Source: Rhodothermales bacterium (lineage in GTDB: Bacteria; Bacteroidota; Rhodothermia; Rhodothermales; JAHQVL01). From it: 64,000 nucleotides of DNA. The notes below the pieces were generated by a model. The model did no database searches. It was not told the origin of the DNA and saw only the letters and a list, made by a program, of their open reading frames with translations. Of the stretch, positions 16,105-24,230 are shown piece after piece. Positions within the stretch are counted from its first letter, which is position 1. Each line of letters begins with the position of its first letter. A program made the translations under genes and the position numbers. Location of the stretch: the NCBI GenBank assembly GCA_041391505.1, contig JAWKNW010000016.1, positions 1 through 64,000 of the forward strand, given 5' to 3'.

Positions 16105-19100
16105 TTATTTCACCAGGCTCATCCGGCCGACCGCGAAGGCCTGCGTGGCATTCATCTCGGCGACGACGCGATAGAGATAGATGCCGCTGGCCAGGCTGCC
16201 GGCGTCGATCTGGATCTGATGGCCGTCGCCCGGGCCGAAGCCCTGCGCCGGCACGTCGAGCACGCGGCGTCCCATAACGTCGTAGACCTCGACATGCACC
16301 TGAGCCGTCTCGGGCAGGTCGAAGATGACGGTCGTCGTGGGATTAAACGGGTTCGGGTAATTGCCCTGCAGCCTGAAGGCGCCCGGCAGCTCGCCGTCGA
16401 TATCCTCCACGGCGACCGTGTTCGCGATGATCAGTTCGTTCACCCCTTCGTCGATGATGAGTACGGACTCGCCCTCGGACAACTCGCTCGACGCGAGCAC
16501 GCCGCCGGCCTTCATCTGCTGAACGTACAGCTTGTTGTCGCCCGTGGGGAGCTTGACCAGCTTGAGCGACACCGGGTAGGCGCCGGCCTGGAGATCGACG
16601 GTCGCGAAATCGGAATCGATCAGCAGCGCGTCGTTGCTGAAGCGCACGTCGAAGCTCCCTTCCGGGGCACGCGGCGGCAGCATGTACGGACGCAGCTCAC
16701 TCGCCGCTCCCAGGGTGCCGCCGTAATAGAGCGTCTGCGAGCCGGCGTGCGCATCCGAGATCAGGATGGTGCCGAACGAGGCGTCCGGCGCGCCGGCGCG
16801 GGCCGAGGCGGTCTTGCCCGAGGCGCAGGTCAGGCTGACCGTGCCGGCGCCGCTCGCCTCCACCCAGTAGCCCATGCCCGGCTGCAGCACGGTCGAGGCC
16901 AGATAGCCGCGGTTGTACGCGAACCAGCTGTTGGCCACGACGATGCCCGAGGGGTCGTCGATCGCTTCGACATCCACCGCGCATGCCGGACCCGACACCA
17001 GATTCCAGCCCGCCGTCAGGTTCAGCGACAGCGTCTCGACGGTCGTGCCCTCGAAGGTGTGCAGGCCCGACTGGCCGGCGTTGAGCCAGTAGCCCTTGCC
17101 GGTGCTGAGGCTGGTCTCCTGCGCATAGCTCGATCCATTCCAGGCGAACGGCGCCTGTACCGGAGCGAATGCGCCAAAGATGCTCGTGTAGCTGCCGTTG
17201 GCCGGTGTCAGGGGCAGACCAACCAGGTTCCACCCCTCGTCGAGCGCGCGCGCGATGTTCGTGCGGTCGAGGATCTCGATGCCCTTGACGGCGGCGAGCT
17301 CCTGCCCGCCATCCTTCACGAACTCGATATTGATCGCGCCGTCGCTGGTCGTGACGAACGACTTCATGATGCCGACATCCGAGCCGGCCTCCGCGTAGAC
17401 GTCGATGTTGTCGAAGCCCGTCGGGATCGTTCCATCCACCACGATATCGAATACGCGCGGACCGTCCGTCTCGTTGTTGTCGGCGTTGAGGAAGATCTCG
17501 GCCAGATACACGCGCACCTCGACCTCCGTGCCGGCCTCGACCGGGAAGGACCAGATCATGTTCGGCGACGCCGCGGCGTCCCAGCGTTCGGTCTGGAACA
17601 GCGACTCCGGCGTGCTGGACGGCACCGACGTGCCGAGCGTGATGCTGTGCAACCGGCCGAACGTGAAGTTGCCGGCCGCGCCCGTGTTCACGTAGGGAGA
17701 CGGCACGCCGAGCTGCGCCTGACCCAGCGCGTTGCCGCTGGCCGTGGCCTGGTCGCCCTGCCAGATCGACAACCCGTCGATCGAGGCGATCGACGGCCCG
17801 CCGGCGTTGACGCGATACAACACGTTGCCGGGCTGGACGACCTGTCCCTCGCCCGAGAGCGTGATCTTGATCGGCGTCTCGCTGTCGCTGTGCATGATGT
17901 TCATCTGCGCCGTCTTGCTCCCCGCGAACGTCGGCGACATCGTGACGCTGACGGTGCTCGAGCTGCCGCCGGCGACCGAGATCGGGTCGGTGAAGCTGGA
18001 GGCGAATTCATCGGCATTCGCTCCGGTGAAATCGATGCCCGTCACCGTGATCGCCGAAGCGCCGCTGTTGCTGATCGTCAGCGTGCGGGCCGGCGACTGG
18101 GCGCCCACCTCCTCGACGGAGAAGTTGATCGGGTTCGGCGTGGCGGACAGGGCGGTGGGCTCGCCGAACGTAGACACCTCGATCGCGGAGATTTTGCCTT
18201 CACGGGTCGTGGACGTCAGGTCGATCGTGAGCAACCCGTCGGTCACCGTGATGCCTTCGAATGTCTTGATCAACGCGGCCGTGGCGCCCACCTCCGCATA
18301 GATGTCGAGGTTGGTCAGCGAGGCCTGTCCGTCTTCGATGTCGATCGAGAAGACCCGCTTGCCGGCCCCGCCGACGCCGCCGTTCGGGGCGCCAAAGAAG
18401 ATCTCGGCAAAGTGGATCGCGACGTTATAGTCGCCGTCGGCCGGCACCGGGATGCTGTAGCCGAAGCCGCCGCCGCCCGCATCGTAGCGCTCCGACGTAT
18501 ACAGGGCGTCGTCGCTCGTGCCGCTGATCTCAATGCCCGGGTTGCTGAACGTGGCGCCACCCGTACTGTACTGGTCGGCGCTCCAGGTGACGCCGTCGAG
18601 CGTCACGGCCGGGCCGCCGGCGTTGATCCGGAACAGGGTGATCGGCACCGCCTCCGGATCGTGATCGAGTACGACCACGTCGGAGATCGGGCTGGTTTCG
18701 CCGGCCTCGTTTTCGAATGCCGCGACGATGTAGTTGATGCCGCCCTCCGCCTGGCTGTCCGTCAGCGTCACCTCGAAGTCGACCAGCCCGAGCGTGCCGG
18801 TGTTGCCGGCCAGCTCCTGGACCGCGATGACCGAGTTGGCTTCAAACGGATCCACGTCATAACCGCCGCTGCCAGCGAGGAACAGGGCGCCCTCGACGAC
18901 GAGCAGCCGGACGTCGGTGTTGGCCGGCCCGGATACGCGGACGACCTGCTCGAGGCTCGACACCTTGGCCTTCAGACCGGACTGCCCCACCACGTCGATC
19001 GTCGGACGGGCGAGTGTGCCGCCGGCGATGATGCTCTGCGAACCGCTCAGGCTCTCCGGAATCCGGAACGCCTCGGACACGTACGTCGACCCGTCGTCGA

Positions 19101-22100
19101 ACGTCACGGTAACCGTCGCCCCGGTGATTTCCAGACCGGAAATACTGCCGGCCTCACCCGGGCCCGGGGCCGACGTGCCCTTGATGCTCGTCGGATCGAC
19201 ATCGATGGAGAACGTGAAGGTCTCCCCCGGCTCGAAGTCGGTAAACGCCATCGACAGCACGTCGAAGCCGTCATCCTCGTCGACGGTGTTGTGGAAACCG
19301 GACAGGGTATGGCCCGTCAGGCCCGTCGCCGCCTCACCCTGGCTGGGGGTGAACCCTTTGCCGGTCTGATCGCCGGCGGTGCCATCGGGGTCGAAGACGA
19401 CATCCGGAAGCATACTCGTGGTCAGGTCGAACGTCACGCTCTCGATCTTCTGACCGCTCGTGGACGTGTTCGTGATCTTGATGCTGCCGCCCGAGTTCGT
19501 GCTTTCGTTGATGTCGTTCGGCGGCTGGATCTTGACGTCGGCCGCGGCGCCGCTCGCATCGTAGACGATGGTGATGCGGTCCCACGTGGCCGGGAACGTC
19601 GCTCCGGTGGTCGACGAGGTGCTGATCACGCCGACCGCCAGCGCCACGCCATCGGCCTGGAGCGCGTTCAGCGAGGCGCCGGACAGAGCCACCGGCTCGC
19701 CGATGTAGACGACGTCGCTGCCGTCCATGCTGTAGCCCGGCAGCGCCGTGCCGGCAGCGGGGTCGACCAGCATAAAGAGGTCGAGCTCGACATCCGTGTC
19801 CAGCGGATTATCCGGGATGGCCGCGTCGCCGTTGCCGCCCGTCGCGTACATCGTCCGCGTGGCCGTCCCGGCGGTTTCGGAGACCACCTCCAGCCCGCCG
19901 TTCCCGCCGTTGGCGCTCACGACCACCTTGAAGTAATTATCCTGGTCGCCGGCGCCGATGTAGAAGCCCTGCGACTGCTCGCCCTGGGGCGTATTGCCGA
20001 AGAAGGGCGGCTGCATGCGCACCCGGACGGTAAACGGCGCCGTGCCGCTGTCGACATCGATGCCAAACTGGAATGCGGAGAACTGATCGTTCTGGCCGCC
20101 GATGGCGTCGCCCGCGGGCACATCGGGCACCGTGAGCAGACCCGCCGTCCCGCCGGCGATCAACTGATCGTCGAACTGGTCGAGGTAGTCGGTCGTGCCG
20201 TTCGTCATCAGCCCGGTGAAGCCGATGCCGAAGAAGCCCGTCTCGCCGTTGAAGAGTTCGTAATCCAGCGGCAAGGTGGTGCCAACCCCGTTGTTGGAGT
20301 CGTGCGCGAACGCATCGTCGACATCCGGCGTGCCGTCGTTGTCGTCATCCGTGTCGAGGCGATCGGACACGAAGTCGGTGTCGAAGTCGGACGGCTTGTC
20401 GCCGGCGTTGCACTCGCTGGTGCCGTTGGCGATTTCGTCATCGTTCGAGTAGCCGTCGCCGTCGTCATCCTGGCTGCCGGGTCCGCCGGCGCATTCGCCC
20501 TCCACCGGCTCGAAGACGGTGATGTTCTGCGCGCCGAACGTCACGGCCCAGATCGTGCCCGGGAAGACGTCGTCATCGCCCTGCGCCACGACATCGAGCG
20601 GCGTGAGGCCAAAGTTGGAGAAGAGCACTTCCACGCCGTTCGTCACCTGATCGCCCGCGCCGTTGAGCTTGGCGATAAAAATTTCGCCGCCGAAGCCGGC
20701 GGAGAGGATCGAACCCTGGAGTTCTCCACCGAAGGTCGAGGCGGTGTATTCCGTCATGCCGTTCGTGGAAGGCACGTAGTCGACGAGCGAGCCGTCGCCC
20801 TCGCCGGAGTTGCGGAAGTCGCACTCGGCGGCATACGCCTCGCTGGGAGGCACCGGCGGCCAGTCGGCCGGCAGCGGATTCGGACCGGACGTGCTGGTGC
20901 GGAATACGCCGGCGCCGTCGAAGAAGGTGTAGAGCCCGGCGCCGGTGGGGTTGCCGCGAATCGGGGCGGCGTGGCCGGCATAATAGCGCTTCCCGGGATC
21001 GACCTCACGGATGTAGTGGAGGCCGTTCAGGTTGTTCACCTTGTTGTCGTTGGGTCCCGGCCCGGTCGACCCCGGCTCGGCGGGATCGTACGCGTTCGTA
21101 CACTGGCCGGCGCTCGCGCCGGGGTACGCGCCCTCCCCTACGGGATGGCCGCCCCAGCCGGCGTTGGCGCCGTTGTCGATCGAATACATGCGGCCGGCCT
21201 GTCCCGGCGTCTTCGTGATGACCAGGTCATACGGATTCCGGAAGCCGGTCGCGTGCAGCTGCACGGGGCCGCCGACGACGACCTTGGCCATGTTGAGGCC
21301 GTTGTTGCCACCGAAGGGATCGCCCACGTCGATGCCGTCATAACCCGGCGTATTCGGGTTTTCGATGCCGTTGACGTTCGGGCGCGTGGGGTCATCCAGG
21401 GTGGGGATGTCGTACACGTACGCCCCGTTGCCGGTGCCCTGGATCGGCATCGCATCCAGCATGTCGAGGTCGATCTTCAGGATCGCCGCGGACAGTGCAT
21501 ATTCCGTGATGCGAGCGAAATTATTCGAGGGCGAGCCGGCGTTCGTGAGGCCGCCGACGCCGAGATACAGGACGTTCTCGGCTTCGTCCATCACGATGCC
21601 GTTGGTCGAGTGATTCTCCTCGGAGCGCGGCAGCCCCCGCACGAGATCCAGCTTGGTCCAGCTGCCGCCCGACTTCGTGAGGCGATGCAGGATGCCCGAG
21701 TTCGTATCCAGACCCGAATCGTTGATGCCGCCCCCATGGTCGCCGGCGCCCTCGCGCGGGTCGCTGGAGGTGGTGTAGATGATCGGGCTGCCGGCAGTGC
21801 CGGTCACGTAGATGCCCGTGATCTGCCGTGTGTTGGTGAGCGTCGACGTGGACGTGTTCAGCTCGCCGTCGTCGTCGTGGTTCGGCGTATTGAGCTTGAC
21901 AATGTTGATCGACTCGGTGTTGGTGATCACATAGTCCTGCGGTCCGTTACGGACGATCGTATAGGCCAGGATCAACCCGTTTTTCTGCGCGACGTACAGG
22001 CGCCCGTCCGGGCCGAACTGGAGCGTCGTCGGCAGGATCAGGTTTTCGCCCTGGAGACCGCTGGGATCGAATGCCACGACTTGCGCGGCGGCCTTGTCCG

Positions 22101-22263
22101 CGGAGTTCGGGCGATAGATGAGGCGTTTCTTCCACGGAGCGGCGCTTTCCGAAACCTCGGGCACCGGAACTTCGCTCACCTGGGCCGCCGCCGGCAGGCC
22201 GGCGAAAAGGAACAACGCACTAATAGCAATCCATCGTACGCAACGACGCAACGGTGCATTCAT
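16105..22263 (-). CDS. Giant secreted sugar-dehydrogenase-like propeller / malectin fusion with type IX sorting signal
   Basis: A 2052-residue exported protein. Signal peptide 1-28 ('ALFLFAGLPAAAQ'); a six-bladed propeller resembling PQQ-dependent sugar dehydrogenases/NHL proteins (about 50-605: 'LPTTLQFGPDGRLYVAQKNG', 'TGFRNPYDLVITK', 'GEIFIAKLNG'); a thrombospondin-3-like Ca-binding stretch (615-670, repeated D-D-D-G-D / DTDDDNDGTPD); a LamG-like region (about 680-930); the unnamed 'DVDPTSIKG' domain (about 940-1100); malectin domain 1 (1207-1365); choice-of-anchor-D Ig (1370-1475); malectin domain 2 (1480-1668); the doubled EGWN/GYW module (1671-1812); a 'YYGGTLG' beta module (1830-1950); and a Por tail (about 1960-2052). 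It could oxidise or bind sugars at the surface, but the PQQ-contact residues cannot be confirmed here. The ATG has an extra-long upstream gap, so it is probably monocistronic. Confidence 0.87.
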   Translation of the reverse strand: MNAPLRRCVRWIAISALFLFAGLPAAAQVSEVPVPEVSESAAPWKKRLIYRPNSADKAAAQVVAFDPSGLQGENLILPTTLQFGPDGRLYVAQKNGLILAYTIVRNGPQDYVITNTESINIVKLNTPNHDDDGELNTSTSTLTNTRQITGIYVTGTAGSPIIYTTSSDPREGAGDHGGGINDSGLDTNSGILHRLTKSGGSWTKLDLVRGLPRSEENHSTNGIVMDEAENVLYLGVGGLTNAGSPSNNFARITEYALSAAILKIDLDMLDAMPIQGTGNGAYVYDIPTLDDPTRPNVNGIENPNTPGYDGIDVGDPFGGNNGLNMAKVVVGGPVQLHATGFRNPYDLVITKTPGQAGRMYSIDNGANAGWGGHPVGEGAYPGASAGQCTNAYDPAEPGSTGPGPNDNKVNNLNGLHYIREVDPGKRYYAGHAAPIRGNPTGAGLYTFFDGAGVFRTSTSGPNPLPADWPPVPPSEAYAAECDFRNSGEGDGSLVDYVPSTNGMTEYTASTFGGELQGSILSAGFGGEIFIAKLNGAGDQVTNGVEVLFSNFGLTPLDVVAQGDDDVFPGTIWAVTFGAQNITVFEPVEGECAGGPGSQDDDGDGYSNDDEIANGTSECNAGDKPSDFDTDFVSDRLDTDDDNDGTPDVDDAFAHDSNNGVGTTLPLDYELFNGETGFFGIGFTGLMTNGTTDYLDQFDDQLIAGGTAGLLTVPDVPAGDAIGGQNDQFSAFQFGIDVDSGTAPFTVRVRMQPPFFGNTPQGEQSQGFYIGAGDQDNYFKVVVSANGGNGGLEVVSETAGTATRTMYATGGNGDAAIPDNPLDTDVELDLFMLVDPAAGTALPGYSMDGSDVVYIGEPVALSGASLNALQADGVALAVGVISTSSTTGATFPATWDRITIVYDASGAAADVKIQPPNDINESTNSGGSIKITNTSTSGQKIESVTFDLTTSMLPDVVFDPDGTAGDQTGKGFTPSQGEAATGLTGHTLSGFHNTVDEDDGFDVLSMAFTDFEPGETFTFSIDVDPTSIKGTSAPGPGEAGSISGLEITGATVTVTFDDGSTYVSEAFRIPESLSGSQSIIAGGTLARPTIDVVGQSGLKAKVSSLEQVVRVSGPANTDVRLLVVEGALFLAGSGGYDVDPFEANSVIAVQELAGNTGTLGLVDFEVTLTDSQAEGGINYIVAAFENEAGETSPISDVVVLDHDPEAVPITLFRINAGGPAVTLDGVTWSADQYSTGGATFSNPGIEISGTSDDALYTSERYDAGGGGFGYSIPVPADGDYNVAIHFAEIFFGAPNGGVGGAGKRVFSIDIEDGQASLTNLDIYAEVGATAALIKTFEGITVTDGLLTIDLTSTTREGKISAIEVSTFGEPTALSATPNPINFSVEEVGAQSPARTLTISNSGASAITVTGIDFTGANADEFASSFTDPISVAGGSSSTVSVTMSPTFAGSKTAQMNIMHSDSETPIKITLSGEGQVVQPGNVLYRVNAGGPSIASIDGLSIWQGDQATASGNALGQAQLGVPSPYVNTGAAGNFTFGRLHSITLGTSVPSSTPESLFQTERWDAAASPNMIWSFPVEAGTEVEVRVYLAEIFLNADNNETDGPRVFDIVVDGTIPTGFDNIDVYAEAGSDVGIMKSFVTTSDGAINIEFVKDGGQELAAVKGIEILDRTNIARALDEGWNLVGLPLTPANGSYTSIFGAFAPVQAPFAWNGSSYAQETSLSTGKGYWLNAGQSGLHTFEGTTVETLSLNLTAGWNLVSGPACAVDVEAIDDPSGIVVANSWFAYNRGYLASTVLQPGMGYWVEASGAGTVSLTCASGKTASARAGAPDASFGTILISDAHAGSQTLYYGGTLGAASELRPYMLPPRAPEGSFDVRFSNDALLIDSDFATVDLQAGAYPVSLKLVKLPTGDNKLYVQQMKAGGVLASSELSEGESVLIIDEGVNELIIANTVAVEDIDGELPGAFRLQGNYPNPFNPTTTVIFDLPETAQVHVEVYDVMGRRVLDVPAQGFGPGDGHQIQIDAGSLASGIYLYRVVAEMNATQAFAVGRMSLVK

Positions 22264-22575
22264 ATCGATTAAGATCTTGGATCGGACGTAAAAAACGAAG
22301 CGGAATGGGGAATTGACGTTCTGAGGCGCAAGGGCATCCCGGCTGTATCACGCGATGCGCGCGCCGCAAGCCTCTCCAAATACATGCCAACATGGCAAGG
22401 CGACTCCCTCCGCCCGGCAGTCGTGCCATATACGAAAAGCTCCGGAACAGGATCGCGCCTCTACGGAGAAATGCTACGACAGGCTACCTGCTCCCGGATA
22501 CACTACATCGCCGGGAGGCCCCTATCGGTTCCAGGATGGGATAGCGAGGTAAAAAAACGGGGAACGCCGCTCCGG
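22264..22575. other. Intergenic region, 312 bases
   Basis: Between two minus-strand genes; it should carry the promoter of the giant secreted protein read leftwards from 22263. Translations of open frames here show no family pattern. The right end holds a possible terminator for the symporter gene. Confidence 0.45.
22551..22575 (-). terminator. Possible terminator after the NSS symporter gene
   Basis: Directly after the stop codon the minus strand reads CCGGAGCGGCGTTCCCCG followed by seven Ts. The stem is short and imperfect, so the run of Ts is the stronger argument. Confidence 0.4.
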
Positions 22576-24087
22576 TTAGATGCCGCTCAGCACATTTCTT
22601 TTCAATCGGCCCACCATCCAGCCGTTGAGCAACGCCAGCACGATGGCGGCGCCACCCCACTGCACGAGACAGGTCATCACGCTGTACGGATCCGTCGGAT
22701 CGAACCACGTGGTCGGCGCATATTCGGTTGCCGACAAATACAGCCACCACCCCAGCAGCACGATGGCCTGAAACGGGATGAGATACTTGATCTGCACATC
22801 CCACAGCTTGCTGACGCTCCAGTCCATCGGCGTGCCGTTGATCTCCTCGCGGCGGAAGTGAGCCACCCCGAAACGCATGACCGCGAACGCGATCAGGGCC
22901 CCGGAAATCATCAGGGCGACGCCCCACACGAAATCCTGGTTGCCGAACACGTTCAGGTTGACCGCCGACGGGATGCCGAGCAGAAATCCGAGCGTCGCCA
23001 CCGAAAGCACGGCGCGATTGCGCGACAGTCCGCCATCCACCAGCATCCGGGCCGCCAGTTCGATCATGGAGATGAGCGAGCTGAAGGCCGCGAAGGAGAG
23101 TCCGAGGAAAAACAGCGCGGCGAAGGCGGTGCCGAACGGCATCTGGGCGAACAGCTGCGGCATCCAGATGAACGTCAGGCCCGTCGAGGCCGGCCCGCTG
23201 TTCTGCATCACCGAAAGCACCTCGCTTTTGTTCATCTCGGCGCCCAGGATCGCGAAACAGGCGGAAAAGATCGTGATCGCGGCGAGGAGGGATACGGTGT
23301 TGTTGCCGACCCCGGTGATGAAGGCGTTCTTGACCACCCCGTGACGGTGCTGCATGTAGGCCCCGTACGTCAGGATGAGGCCCCAGCCGGCGCCAGTGTC
23401 CCACGCATTTTGCGTCAGCGCATCCAGCCACAGCCGCGGGTTGGCCAGCGTGTCCCACTGCGGGGTGAAGAGGTACCGGATGCCGTCGCCCGCACCGTTC
23501 AGTGTTACGGCGCGGCCCAGCGCGATCAACACGATGAGCAGCAGCGCCGGGATGAGAAACTTGTTGGCGCGCTCGATCGAGGACACCCCGCGCCAGACGA
23601 TGAGGCCGCCGATCAGCATGGCGAGGCCGTGATACATGATCGGCATGTATCCCCCTTGAAACTGGTCCCAGATGCCCTGCGCGGCGTCCGTCGTGAGCGG
23701 GAGCGGCTGGGATACGGTCTGCACGAAATAAAACAGGCACCACCCGTTCACGACCGAATAATAGAACATGATGGCGGACGCGACGAACCCGATGAAGGCG
23801 CCCATCCAGGCGAATTTTTCGCCGGCGATCAGCGAAAACGTCCCGACGAGCCCCATGCGCCCCTTGCGGCCCAGCGCATACTCCGCCATGATCAGCGGGA
23901 TGCTCCAGACGAACAGAAAGATCAGCCACGCGATCAGAAAAGCCCCCGCGCCATCCTCTCCCGCATTCTGCGCCGCAATCCGGGGAAACCGCCAGATATT
24001 ACCGGTACCTACGGCAATGCCCAGGACGCTGAGTATGAGCCCGAGACGTGAGGAAAAACGAAGTTCGGTATGGTCGTTCATGGCCAT
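22576..24087 (-). CDS. Sodium-dependent transporter, neurotransmitter:sodium symporter (NSS) family
   Basis: A 503-residue inner-membrane protein of the LeuT-fold NSS family. The hallmark 'GTGNIWRFPRIAAQN' in TM1 (about residues 27-41) supplies Na+ and substrate-carboxylate ligands. Further features are 'IPLIMAEYALGRKGRMG' (TM2), 'YYSVVNGWCLFYF' (TM3), the unwound TM6 region with 'GAGWGLILTYGAYM', and 'FSSLISMIELAARML' (TM8, 'SSLISMIE' Na+ site). About 11-12 hydrophobic segments are visible. These carriers import amino acids or related small amines with Na+. The substrate is not predictable from these motifs. A gap of 143 bases separates it from the upstream penicillin-acylase-like gene on the same strand, so they may or may not share a transcript. 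Confidence 0.92.
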   Translation of the reverse strand: MAMNDHTELRFSSRLGLILSVLGIAVGTGNIWRFPRIAAQNAGEDGAGAFLIAWLIFLFVWSIPLIMAEYALGRKGRMGLVGTFSLIAGEKFAWMGAFIGFVASAIMFYYSVVNGWCLFYFVQTVSQPLPLTTDAAQGIWDQFQGGYMPIMYHGLAMLIGGLIVWRGVSSIERANKFLIPALLLIVLIALGRAVTLNGAGDGIRYLFTPQWDTLANPRLWLDALTQNAWDTGAGWGLILTYGAYMQHRHGVVKNAFITGVGNNTVSLLAAITIFSACFAILGAEMNKSEVLSVMQNSGPASTGLTFIWMPQLFAQMPFGTAFAALFFLGLSFAAFSSLISMIELAARMLVDGGLSRNRAVLSVATLGFLLGIPSAVNLNVFGNQDFVWGVALMISGALIAFAVMRFGVAHFRREEINGTPMDWSVSKLWDVQIKYLIPFQAIVLLGWWLYLSATEYAPTTWFDPTDPYSVMTCLVQWGGAAIVLALLNGWMVGRLKRNVLSGI

Positions 24088-24230
24088 CGATCAGGATGCG
24101 CGCGATCCCGCGCGCGAATAAGGACGGTGGGGCGGCCGGCAGGGCAGGACCTCCGGCGGAATAGCCGACAACATTAGCCCGATTTTGGCTCACCTGCAAG
24201 TCGCAGGCTGCCTTTTATCGGCGGGGGCAT

